Positions 1 through 7,238 of a stretch of DNA of 22,524 nt are shown piece by piece; the first letter of the stretch is position 1; each line of letters starts with the position of its first letter. This DNA comes from JAHHUA01 sp036635475 (lineage in GTDB: Bacteria; Bacillota; Clostridia; Oscillospirales; Ruminococcaceae). Made by a program: the position numbers and the translations under genes. The stretch lies in the NCBI GenBank assembly GCA_036635475.1, contig JAVWQH010000029.1:1-22524 (forward strand), read 5' to 3'. Below the pieces are notes generated by a model. It had not been told where the DNA came from. It made no database searches and worked only from the letters and a program-made list of their open reading frames with translations.

Positions 1-375
1 AAAACCGACTGGTTCGGTTGGCTGAGGGAAAACAATTGCCCGTCAGTTATATGCGAGGGTTTTTTCCTTGACAATATCAAAGACAAGGAAATTGCAGACA
101 CCTTGCCTGAACAACAAGCTTTCGGCAAGGCATATGCAATGGCGGTGCTGGACTATTTCGCCATCAAGGGAGCAGATAAGGCAACATCTAAGCCACCGGT
201 TTTGCAGTCAACAACAAAGCCAGATGATAAGGCGACATCTAAGCCAACAGCAAAGCCGACAGCAAAGCAAGATGATAAAGCAGACGATAAGGCAACAGCA
301 AAGCCGATTTATAAAGTTCAAGTTGGTGCGCTCAACCGCAAAGCCTACGGCAGAAAAACAGCTCAAGAATCTTAA
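1..375 (+). CDS. N-acetylmuramoyl-L-alanine amidase (Amidase_3 type), C-terminal part, 5' end outside window
   Basis: Open from the left edge in frame 1. The first 55 or so residues look like the end of an Amidase_3 domain: a segment reading CPSVICEGFFLDN holds the Glu expected to bind the catalytic zinc, followed by the helix that ends in AVLDYFAIKG. This family cleaves the MurNAc-L-Ala amide bond of peptidoglycan. A Lys/Thr/Ala/Asp/Pro linker follows, then the start of a SPOR-like peptidoglycan-binding domain (YKVQVGAL). Reading frame 1 stops at 375, inside that domain; the rest of the SPOR fold continues in frame 2 (separate entry). Its place just upstream of terminase genes suggests a phage endolysin rather than a cell-division amidase. 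The amidase call rests on one motif region because the N-terminus is not in view. Confidence 0.72.
   Translation, partial: KTDWFGWLRENNCPSVICEGFFLDNIKDKEIADTLPEQQAFGKAYAMAVLDYFAIKGADKATSKPPVLQSTTKPDDKATSKPTAKPTAKQDDKADDKATAKPIYKVQVGALNRKAYGRKTAQES
172..306 (+). repeat. Degenerate Lys-Pro-Thr-Ala linker repeat
   Basis: Imperfect direct repeats encode the linker of the amidase. Two 24-base copies starting at 172 and 223 both encode (A/D)DKATSKP and differ at only a few bases; shorter units with TAKP and DDKA follow up to 306. Such linkers join the catalytic and wall-binding domains, and their repeats make the length variable. Confidence 0.65.
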
Positions 376-406
376 AAATAAAGGCTATGTGGAAATTATA
401 AAGTAA
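337..406 (+). other. Frameshifted remainder of the SPOR domain
   Basis: Frame 1 reads to KAYG and then ends in an unrelated RKTAQES tail at 375. Frame 2, from base 350, reads AEKQLKNLKNKGYVEIIK and stops at 404-406. Joined, the two give a continuous SPOR-like helix and strand (KAY-AEKQLKNLKNKGY). The switch needs one base of the GG at 349-350 to be skipped, so this looks like a single-base insertion in TACGGCAGA. It may be a real mutation in a decaying prophage, a sequencing error, or less likely a recoding event. No slippery heptamer or stem was obvious. Confidence 0.7.
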
Positions 407-422
407 AGGATAGGAGATAAAA

Positions 423-1370
423 ATGGCAAGACACATTATAAGTTCAATTCAAGATGAAGACCACTATATTAAGTTTTTGAAAGATAATAACTATGAGCGT
501 GGTACAAAAGGGCAAAATGCCTATCTTGATTTAATCAACACAGACCAAGATTTATTCAACAAGTACACGAAAGGCGACAGAGAACTCAAAGAGAGAAATC
601 TCTCCAACAATTTGGGTTCAAATTGGCAAGATATTTACGATTTTGATTACAACACAGGCATTGGCAGATACAAAGACGGCTATTCCCCTAAAGATGCAGG
701 CGGTTTGCTTGGATATCTCAACAATGTTGACGGGAACATTAGCTCATATGGCTTAAATCGTGACCAATTTGCAAGTTATCGCAAAGGGCAAAATTTCAAA
801 GCTGATGAGGGCGGTTCAAACTCAAATGACGGATATGATTATATAGCAAACCTCAAGGAACAATATGAAAAACAAAAGGCTGAGTTAATCAGAAAACGTG
901 AGGAAGAGTTCAATAATAACAAAGATGAGTTGTTGAAACAGGCTGAAAAAGCGGCACGTGAGGCATATATTTCCAAAATGAAAATTGACAAAAACTCAGT
1001 GCAAGAAAATGCGATTTTGGGGTATGGTGGCAAAAATGAAACCGTAAAGGACAGAATTAATGCCGATTATCAAACAAAACTAAACTCCATTGAGGAAGCT
1101 AAGAAAAACTCAATGGAAAAGCTCAAATCTGATAAAGATAAAGGCGTGAACAGCGATTTATCAAAGGCTGAAAAGGAATTTAACAGTATTGTCAAAAAGG
1201 AAAACAGCGACAGAAAAAAGATTTTTTCACAATATAACAACATCACAAAAGACTGGGAAGATAACACAAATAAAAGCAGTTCAAAAAAATATAAACTTAT
1301 GACAGAGCTTAAAAAACGTGGATATAATCAAGATGAAATTGAAAATTTTCTTGACACCATTGAGATTTAG
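423..1370 (+). CDS. Phage-region coiled-coil protein of unknown function
   Basis: A 315-residue protein starting at ATG with AGGAGA just upstream (412-417 region). I do not recognise the family. The first 130 residues are mixed, with many Asn, Asp, Gly and Tyr (NWQDIYDFDYNTGIGRYKDG). Residues 140-290 are dominated by Lys, Glu, Gln and Ala with heptad-like spacing (NLKEQYEKQKAELIRKREEE), predicted to form long coiled coils. The last 25 residues read like a small helical cap (ELKKRGYNQDEIENFLDTIE). There is no signal peptide or membrane span. It sits between the lysin and the terminase genes on the same strand, so it is probably a virion-associated or late phage protein; a structural role is inference from position only. 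Confidence 0.75.
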   Translation: MARHIISSIQDEDHYIKFLKDNNYERGTKGQNAYLDLINTDQDLFNKYTKGDRELKERNLSNNLGSNWQDIYDFDYNTGIGRYKDGYSPKDAGGLLGYLNNVDGNISSYGLNRDQFASYRKGQNFKADEGGSNSNDGYDYIANLKEQYEKQKAELIRKREEEFNNNKDELLKQAEKAAREAYISKMKIDKNSVQENAILGYGGKNETVKDRINADYQTKLNSIEEAKKNSMEKLKSDKDKGVNSDLSKAEKEFNSIVKKENSDRKKIFSQYNNITKDWEDNTNKSSSKKYKLMTELKKRGYNQDEIENFLDTIEI

Positions 1371-1387
1371 GTGTGGGGGTTTGCGTA

Positions 1388-1834
1388 ATGGAGGTGGAGA
1401 AAACGCAGAGTAAAGAGAAAAAATCAAAAGCAGATTTCCCTGCGTTTAAATCTGCAAAAGAACTTCAAAGTTTAGTAAATAAATACTTTAACAGCCTAAA
1501 CGGCGAAATGCTTCTTGACGAAAACAATATTCCTGTTTCGGATAAAAACGGATTGGTGTATGAAGTTCCTCCAAAACCCCCAACACTCACAGGACTTGCG
1601 CTTGCTTTAGGATTTAGAGGTAGGCTAAGCTTATTGAAATTTCATGGAGATGAAAAGTTAGAGGAAATAATTGAAACAGCGCTTTCAAGAGTTGAGGAAT
1701 ATATTGAGGGGCGGCTTTTTGATAAAGGCTGTACAACAGGGGCGAAATTCAGCCTTGAAAATAATTTCAACTGGATATCTCAAGAAAGCGAAGATGACGA
1801 TGAATTTTCAATTGACATAAAGGTGGTTGATTGA
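1388..1834 (+). CDS. Phage terminase small subunit
   Basis: A 148-residue protein resembling the gp3-like small terminase family. The core runs SLVNKYFNSL, then PPTLTGLALALGFRGRLSLL (a helix-turn-helix-like segment), then RVEEYIEGRLFDKGCTTGAKFSLENNFNW, the usual 'G-A-x-F-x-L-x-N-N-F-x-W' ending. The C-terminus is acidic (QESEDDDE). Small terminases bind pac or cos DNA and load the motor. The ATG at 1388 is preferred over a GTG at 1373 because a GGGGG stretch lies upstream at suitable distance. Its TGA stop overlaps the ATG of the large subunit by one base, which suggests translational coupling. Confidence 0.85.
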   Translation: MEVEKTQSKEKKSKADFPAFKSAKELQSLVNKYFNSLNGEMLLDENNIPVSDKNGLVYEVPPKPPTLTGLALALGFRGRLSLLKFHGDEKLEEIIETALSRVEEYIEGRLFDKGCTTGAKFSLENNFNWISQESEDDDEFSIDIKVVD

Positions 1835-3183
1835 TGAAAATTGAAGTTTCAAAAAAGCAGATGGAATTTATAGAAGCCGATGCTGATGAGGTTTTGTTTG
1901 GGGGAGCAGCAGGTGGCGGAAAAAGCTATGGACAGTTGGTTGATTCGCTTTTATATGCGTTTAAATACCCAAAAAGCAAGCAGTTAATATTGCGAAGAAC
2001 CTTTCCCGATATGGAACGTTCATTAGTTTTGACGTCACTGGAGCTGTTCCCACAAAAATACACAAAGTATAATTCAGGCAAACATAAATGGGTTTTCAGA
2101 AATGGTTCGCTGATTGAATTTGGATATTGTGACAGTGAAAAAGACGTTTATCGCTATCAAGGTGCAGAATATGACACAATAAGATTTGATGAGTTGACGC
2201 ATTTTACCGAGCAAATGTATATCTACTTAATTTCAAGGTTGCGAGGTGCAAACAACTATCCCAAGCAGATTAAATCCAGTACAAACCCAGGAGGAGTTGG
2301 ACATTACTGGGTGAAAAATCGCTTTATTGACATTGGCTCTCCCAACAAAAAATACAAGCTTAAAACAGGCACAAGGCAGTTTATACCGAGCTTTGTGAAT
2401 GACAATAAGTTTTTGATTATATCCGACCCAAACTATGTAAAACGTTTGGAAAACTTAGGCGAAAAGGATAAAAAAGCTTTGCTGTATGGAGATTGGGATA
2501 TTTTTGATGGGCAGTTTTTCACCGAGTTCAAGCGGGAAATCCACGTGGTAAAACCTTTTGATATACCGTCAGAATGGCGAAGATACGTGAGTTTTGACTA
2601 TGGACTTGATATGCTTGCTGCTTTTTGGATTGCAGTTGACAGCCAAAATAACGCCTATGTTTACAAGGAGATTTATGAAAGCAATTTGATTATTTCTGAT
2701 GCTGCTAAAAAAATTCTGGAACAGAGCAAAAACCAAAAAATATATGCTTTTCTTGCTCCTCCCGACCTTTGGAACAGAAGGCAAGAAACCGGAAAAAGTG
2801 CCGCAGATATATTTTTTGACAATGGATTACATCTCACAAAGACGGGAAATAATCGAGTTGACGGGTGGTTCGCAGTAAAAGAGTGGCTTAAAATTTACAG
2901 TGATGAACATGGGATTTTGAGCGCAAAACTTAAAGTTTTTGATAGTTGTATAAATTTAATCCGAACTTTGCCATCAGTACAAACGGACAAGCTTAACCCA
3001 AATGATGTTGCAAATTCTCCCCACGAGTTGACCCATGCTCCTGATGCACTAAGAGGATTTTGCATTTACAGAGTCAAAGGTAATAATACAAATAGTAATA
3101 ATCAACCAAGCATTGAGGAAATATTCAAGACTGTTAAAAAGAAGATAAATTCAAGTAAAGGTGGGAAAATTGATGTTATTTAA
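1834..3183 (+). CDS. terL: Phage terminase large subunit (ATPase and nuclease)
   Basis: A 449-residue packaging motor. Walker A is GGAAGGGKS at residues 23-31, Walker B ends in the Asp-Glu pair of IRFDE at 119-120, and SSTNPGG near 149-154 fits the coupling motif. The C-terminal RNase H-like nuclease starts at SFDYG (first acidic residue Asp255), and HAPDALR near the C-terminus provides a late acidic residue. The enzyme drives concatemeric DNA into the procapsid and cuts it at the portal. The start is the ATG at 1834, with AAGGTGG seven bases upstream, rather than the TTG at 1831. The gene looks intact, with no frameshift or missing motif, and its 3' end overlaps the next small gene. Confidence 0.93.
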   Translation: MKIEVSKKQMEFIEADADEVLFGGAAGGGKSYGQLVDSLLYAFKYPKSKQLILRRTFPDMERSLVLTSLELFPQKYTKYNSGKHKWVFRNGSLIEFGYCDSEKDVYRYQGAEYDTIRFDELTHFTEQMYIYLISRLRGANNYPKQIKSSTNPGGVGHYWVKNRFIDIGSPNKKYKLKTGTRQFIPSFVNDNKFLIISDPNYVKRLENLGEKDKKALLYGDWDIFDGQFFTEFKREIHVVKPFDIPSEWRRYVSFDYGLDMLAAFWIAVDSQNNAYVYKEIYESNLIISDAAKKILEQSKNQKIYAFLAPPDLWNRRQETGKSAADIFFDNGLHLTKTGNNRVDGWFAVKEWLKIYSDEHGILSAKLKVFDSCINLIRTLPSVQTDKLNPNDVANSPHELTHAPDALRGFCIYRVKGNNTNSNNQPSIEEIFKTVKKKINSSKGGKIDVI

Positions 3184-3391
3184 TGCCATAATATTGCTGA
3201 GTTTTGCAGTAATTATAATTGTAATTTTTGCGTTTTGTGTTGCTGAAAAAAATAAGAGCAAAAAAGTTTGCCAAAATATTCATAATAATGAAAATGACAA
3301 ATGTTATATGAAAGAAAAAAGAGTGAACACGATTTTATATAATATTGATGTCTATAACGGGACCGAAAGCGGTCAAAGAGAGGTAATATAA
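3173..3391 (+). CDS. Small single-pass membrane protein between terL and portal
   Basis: A 72-residue protein beginning inside the last codons of terL and ending in TAATG, so that its stop shares a base with the portal start. AAAGGTGGG precedes the ATG. Residues 3-24 form a hydrophobic helix (NAIILLSFAVIIIVIFAF) followed by a Lys/Asn-rich cytoplasmic-like tail with two Cys. No family recognised. The tight overlap on both sides argues that it is translated, perhaps mainly to couple terL and portal translation. An alternative GTG start at 3161 would add four residues. Confidence 0.6.
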   Translation: MLFNAIILLSFAVIIIVIFAFCVAEKNKSKKVCQNIHNNENDKCYMKEKRVNTILYNIDVYNGTESGQREVI

Positions 3392-4986
3392 TGGAAAATA
3401 CAAAAATATGGGACTATTATCAACGTGGTGTTGACCACCATAATATGCAAAATATGTATGCTCAGTCCAAGCAAAATTACAATTTTTATTTTGGCGACCA
3501 GTGGAATGGGTGCAAAAGTGGCAATGAAGAACTGCCTGTACTGAATTTTATCAAGCCTGTTTGCAAATACAAAATAAGTATGATTGCCCAAAATCTCATG
3601 AGTATTGTTTATAATAATATGGCTGAAAAGGAAAATGACAGCAGAATTTGTTCGGTACTTACACAATTTGCAGAGGCGCAATGGGAAAAATCAAAAATGG
3701 ATAGCTTGAGTTGGGAAATAATCAAAAACGCTTGCATAAATGGTGACCACTATATTTATTGTTACGAGGACAGTGATTACAAAAATTGTGTTGCATCAAA
3801 GAACTGTCCGAAGATAAAAATGAAGTCAGTTGCAAGCACAAATATTTATTTTGCAAACGAACAAAACCCTAATATAAACGAGCAAGAATATATAATAATA
3901 GCTGAAAGACTGCCTGTTTCACTTGTGCGAGAAATGGCAAAAAACAACAAAATCCCCCCATCAGATATAGCAAAAATAACTTCCGATGAAGACGAAGAAA
4001 CTTTGCATACTGGCAGGGAAAATGAAGTTGAAAGCGACTTGGGAAAATGCACATCAATTTTGTTTATGCGAAAAACCAAAGGCGGTATTGAGTTTTGTCG
4101 TTCAGTCAAATCGCTGATTTATGAGCCGTTTAAGCTTGTGAAAGGGCTTAATATCTACCCTGTTGCTGGAATGAGATGGGAGATAATGCCCAATAGTGCA
4201 AGGGGAATGGGTTGCGTAAAAAATATGATTGCAAACCAACTTGAAGTTAATAAAACAGCGGCTAGAAGAGCAGTTATCGTGAAGAAATTCACGTTTCCGC
4301 TTATGGTATATGATAATGAAAAAGTGTCAAACCCAGAGGATTTATCAGTTGCGGGAGCAGTAATTGGAGTGGAAAATCTGGAAAATACAGCGATTAATTC
4401 AATAGTGGATTATATCTCTCCTGCGCCACTTTCTCAAGATGCACAAATTTTGCAAAACGAATTAATGGTTATGACAAGAGAGCTGGAGGGTGCTTCAGAT
4501 GCCGCAATGGGACAAATTGACCCCACAAAAGCAAGCGGTGAAGCCATAAAAGCGGTGCGTGACCAAGCAGCAATTCCACTAAACGAACAAATCAATAACT
4601 ACAAGCAGTTTGTGGAAGATATTGCATTTATATGGTTCAGAATGTGGGTGGCATATTCTCCATATGGGTTGAGCATTTCCTACGGTAAAAATGGGAAAGT
4701 GAAAACAGAAAAAATCAAGTCAGAGGAACTTTTGAAGATTGAACCTGAAATTAAAATTGATGTTTCCCCTGTTGACCCATTCAGTCGATTGAGCCGAGAA
4801 ATTGCACTTGAAAGATTATTGGAGAGAAACTTAATAACTTTTGAGGAATATGTTAATTCATTGAGCGGAAATTCTTCAGTTCCCAAAAACAAACTATTGG
4901 ATATTTTGAATAATCGACAAGGTGACAGGGTAAAAGTTTTGCCGCCTATTGAAAGCGTGAATATTGACGAAATTTTAGCTGAATAG
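3391..4986 (+). CDS. Phage portal protein, P22-like
   Basis: A 531-residue protein of the size expected for portals of tailed phages. The N-terminus (NMYAQSKQNYNFYFGDQWNG) and the 'LPVLNFIKPVCKYKISMI' segment fit the portal wing/clip start. Residues 360-410 contain a pattern typical of P22-like portals: ELEGASDAAMGQ, DPTKASGEAIKAVRDQA, then LNEQINNYKQFVEDIAFIWF. The C-terminal part is a helical Leu/Glu-rich segment ending LPPIESVNIDEILAE. The dodecameric ring is the DNA channel of the capsid and docks the terminase encoded upstream. Start ATG with AGAGAGGTAAT upstream. No capsid gene follows, which is unusual (see findings). Confidence 0.87.
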   Translation: MENTKIWDYYQRGVDHHNMQNMYAQSKQNYNFYFGDQWNGCKSGNEELPVLNFIKPVCKYKISMIAQNLMSIVYNNMAEKENDSRICSVLTQFAEAQWEKSKMDSLSWEIIKNACINGDHYIYCYEDSDYKNCVASKNCPKIKMKSVASTNIYFANEQNPNINEQEYIIIAERLPVSLVREMAKNNKIPPSDIAKITSDEDEETLHTGRENEVESDLGKCTSILFMRKTKGGIEFCRSVKSLIYEPFKLVKGLNIYPVAGMRWEIMPNSARGMGCVKNMIANQLEVNKTAARRAVIVKKFTFPLMVYDNEKVSNPEDLSVAGAVIGVENLENTAINSIVDYISPAPLSQDAQILQNELMVMTRELEGASDAAMGQIDPTKASGEAIKAVRDQAAIPLNEQINNYKQFVEDIAFIWFRMWVAYSPYGLSISYGKNGKVKTEKIKSEELLKIEPEIKIDVSPVDPFSRLSREIALERLLERNLITFEEYVNSLSGNSSVPKNKLLDILNNRQGDRVKVLPPIESVNIDEILAE

Positions 4987-5011
4987 AAATTTTACTTAAT
5001 GGAGGAAAAAA

Positions 5012-5173
5012 ATGAAGTGCGAACATTGCAAATGTGAAATGGCAATTGATAAAGTTATTGATAGGCAAGGGGAGAACAAAATGGACATTGTATATAAATG
5101 CCGAAATAAAGGTTGTACAGAATATGGATTTAAGAGAGATTTTGTGGAAAGTCTACAAAAATTTTCCAAATAA
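5012..5173 (+). CDS. Small zinc-ribbon protein
   Basis: A 53-residue gene. The ATG at 5012 has GGAGG at 5001-5005, and TAA ends at 5173. The protein begins MKCEHCKCEM and later reads YKCRNKGCTEYG, giving paired cysteines that would bind one zinc ion as a ribbon. Short zinc ribbons of this kind are common in phage late operons and often handle nucleic acids, but no specific function can be assigned. It lies 25 bases after the portal stop in the same orientation and is the last gene of the phage block. Confidence 0.72.
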   Translation: MKCEHCKCEMAIDKVIDRQGENKMDIVYKCRNKGCTEYGFKRDFVESLQKFSK

Positions 5174-5210
5174 TCATAAATATAATTAACTATACAACGC
5201 AAGCTTTTGT

Positions 5211-5239
5211 TTGACTATTTATGTTAATTATGATAGAAT
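5211..5239 (+). promoter_or_regulatory. SigA-type promoter for the XRE regulator
   Basis: TTGACT at 5211-5216, a 17-base spacer, and TAGAAT at 5234-5239. This places transcription start shortly before the GTG at 5271. It also means that the TTG at 5211, which is in frame with the gene, is the -35 element and not a start codon. Confidence 0.75.
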
Positions 5240-5270
5240 TAAGTATATCATAAGAATTGGTGGTGACTAC

Positions 5271-5702
5271 GTGTCAGAACAACAAGATTCTAAGAACGAA
5301 ATTGGAAGTATACTTCAATCATATAGAATGAAAGCCAGATACACTCAAAAACAAATAGGATTGATGACCGGAAAAGCTCCACAAACAGTCGCATCGTGGG
5401 AAAGCGGAAAGGCTCAGCCTGATATTCAAACTTTCATTACCCTTTGCTATATTTACGGAATAGTGGATATTTTCAAAACCTTTGGCAACAAAAACTTTCT
5501 TCAATTTGAAGACGAACAGACAACTTTGCTTGAAGTTAACGAGATGTACAATTATAAAAACCCCGGCTTAACTGAAAACGAACAAGACTTAGTCGTAAAC
5601 TACCGTAAGCTCAACGAAAAATCCCAGAAACTTGTAAATAATATTGTTCTTTCAATAATCGCTGACTCTGACCCGGAGGACACTGAAATAGACTGTGAAT
5701 AA
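5271..5702 (+). CDS. XRE/Cro-C1-type helix-turn-helix transcriptional regulator
   Basis: A 143-residue protein from GTG 5271, which has GGTGGTGA just upstream and lies about 30 bases after the -10 box. Residues 12-65 form a classic HTH_3 domain: SILQSYRMKARYTQKQIGLM, TGKAPQTVASWESGKAQP, IQTFITLCYIYGI. The C-terminal half (residues 70-143) is acidic and ends DSDPEDTEIDCE; it contains LTENEQDLVVNYRKLNEKSQ, a segment often seen after the HTH in phage and mobile-element repressors of Clostridia. There is no LexA/CI peptidase Ser-Lys dyad. It may be the former prophage repressor or an independent host regulator. It has its own promoter and terminator, so it is a single-gene unit. Confidence 0.85.
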   Translation: MSEQQDSKNEIGSILQSYRMKARYTQKQIGLMTGKAPQTVASWESGKAQPDIQTFITLCYIYGIVDIFKTFGNKNFLQFEDEQTTLLEVNEMYNYKNPGLTENEQDLVVNYRKLNEKSQKLVNNIVLSIIADSDPEDTEIDCE

Positions 5703-5706
5703 TTTC

Positions 5707-5748
5707 AATCGGCTTTAGCTTTTTAAAAAGGTTACAGCCGATTTTTTT
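5707..5748 (+). terminator. Rho-independent terminator after the XRE regulator
   Basis: AATCGGCT at 5707-5714 pairs with AGCCGATT at 5736-5743, with an inner TTTTTAAAAA segment, followed by a run of T. It lies immediately after the TAA of the regulator. Confidence 0.85.
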
Positions 5749-5829
5749 AATTTCATATTACAAAAACCGCTTGAATATGGTTAATAATACTTATATAATA
5801 TAGATATAAATTTTGAAGGAGGTTGTACC

Positions 5830-7179
5830 TTGATAAAACGTGGACTGGTTTTAGGCGGCGGCGGCTCAAGAGGTTCATACCAAGTTGGAGTTTGGAAAGC
5901 GCTAAAAGAGCTTAATATTAGCATAGATATTGTCACAGGAACGTCTATTGGCGCACTTAATGGTGCATTAATTGTTCAAAACGATTTTCAAGGCTGCGTT
6001 GACCTTTGGGATAATATAAAATATGAGTCCGTATTATCGTCAATTAAAGAAGAAGATTTCAAAACTTATTCAGGCACAAGACAAGCCTTTTTGAATTTTA
6101 TAAGAGGTGTTGTTGCTGAGGGAGGACTTGACATTGCTCCCCTTGAAACAACAGTAAGGGAAATGCTTGATGAGGATTTAATAAGAAATTCCAAGATAAA
6201 TTTTGGGCTTGTAACAGTCGAGTATCCATCAATGAAAGAGGTTGTACTTGAAAAATCTCAAATCCCACAGGGCAAAATGGCAGATTATCTTCTTGCATCA
6301 GCAGCTTGTTATCCTGCTTTCAAGAGCCGAGATATAGATAATACAAAATATGTTGATGGGGGATATAAAAACAATCTTCCAATTGATATGGCAATTGAAA
6401 TGGGAGCGAATGAAGTTATTGCAGTTGACCTTGAAGCAATCGGAAATTATGTTGCCTCTTCATACAGGGACGTTCCTGTGAGATACATTAAAAGTTATTG
6501 GAATTTGGGACTTTTTCTGTCATTTGATAAAGATAGAATAAAGAGAAATATGCAGTTGGGATATTTTGATTTAATGCGTTCATATCGAATGATTGAGGGT
6601 ACAGCATATGCTTTTCAGATTGGCGAAAAAGAAAAGCTGTTTCAAAACACCCTAGTATTTCAAAAAGCATTAAATGAATTATTTGGATTTTCAATTTTAG
6701 ATGATGCAAAAAGTCCAATTGACCGATTGTTGCGTTCAAGGATAATAAAAGCGCTTAATTCAAAGCCTAAAGCAAGAGCAAATATTAGGGAATATGCAAT
6801 GAGAGTGGTTGAATTAGCGGCGGAAAATATGGATATATCCCCAACAAAGATTTACACAGTCAATGAAATTTCCAATGAAATTATAAAAGCTTACGACGAG
6901 GGTTCATATATATCATTTAAAGACATAGAACAATCCTTAAAAGAGCCGAAAACCATCACGAAACTAAGAACAATAATCGAAAATTATGAAAAAAAAGAGG
7001 TTATATCTTTTATTTACAAGAATTTGCAAAGGATATTCCAGCAAAAAGAAGTTGATAATAACATCAAACTTTTGGCAGTAGTTGCAACAAAGGAATTTTT
7101 ATCGGCGATGTATATTTTTGCCTTAAAAAACAAAAACGATATTCAAAGAATAGCCGATGGGAAAATAAAACTAAAATAA
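5830..7179 (+). CDS. Patatin-like phospholipase family protein
   Basis: A 449-residue protein from TTG at 5830, with GAAGGAGG at 5816-5823 in ideal position. The N-terminal 290 residues are a patatin domain: oxyanion-hole glycines GGGGSRG at 9-15, nucleophile elbow GTSIG with Ser39, and the catalytic-dyad Asp176 in YVDGGYKNN. These enzymes hydrolyse acyl esters of lipids. No signal peptide is present, so it acts inside the cell or at the inner membrane face. The remaining 150 or so residues form a helical C-terminal extension, from RARANIREYAMRVVELAAEN onward, beyond the length of simple YlbK/RssA proteins; a C-terminal domain of this kind is known in some clostridial patatins. No nucleotide cyclase or other defence gene lies beside it, so a CBASS effector role is not supported. 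Confidence 0.9.
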   Translation: MIKRGLVLGGGGSRGSYQVGVWKALKELNISIDIVTGTSIGALNGALIVQNDFQGCVDLWDNIKYESVLSSIKEEDFKTYSGTRQAFLNFIRGVVAEGGLDIAPLETTVREMLDEDLIRNSKINFGLVTVEYPSMKEVVLEKSQIPQGKMADYLLASAACYPAFKSRDIDNTKYVDGGYKNNLPIDMAIEMGANEVIAVDLEAIGNYVASSYRDVPVRYIKSYWNLGLFLSFDKDRIKRNMQLGYFDLMRSYRMIEGTAYAFQIGEKEKLFQNTLVFQKALNELFGFSILDDAKSPIDRLLRSRIIKALNSKPKARANIREYAMRVVELAAENMDISPTKIYTVNEISNEIIKAYDEGSYISFKDIEQSLKEPKTITKLRTIIENYEKKEVISFIYKNLQRIFQQKEVDNNIKLLAVVATKEFLSAMYIFALKNKNDIQRIADGKIKLK

Positions 7180-7186
7180 AACAACA

Positions 7187-7223
7187 AAAAAGCGAGTATT
7201 TCAAAATAGAAGTACTCGCTTTT
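7187..7223. terminator. Bidirectional terminator between convergent genes
   Basis: AAAAGCGAGTA pairs with TACTCGCTTTT (11 base pairs). It is flanked by A and T tracts, so it can end both the rightward patatin transcript and the leftward mscS-tal transcript. Confidence 0.88.
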
Positions 7224-7238
7224 AATATGCTTAAAAAT

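Noticed and set aside
68..406. 112-residue Gln-rich protein from 68
   Set aside because: The Gln/Ser-rich part is an out-of-frame reading of the linker repeat; only its last 18 residues or so are meaningful, as the frameshifted SPOR end.
5830..7179. Patatin as a CBASS effector
   Set aside because: No CD-NTase, ubiquitin-like or other defence gene is adjacent; a single lipase next to a phage remnant is not enough.
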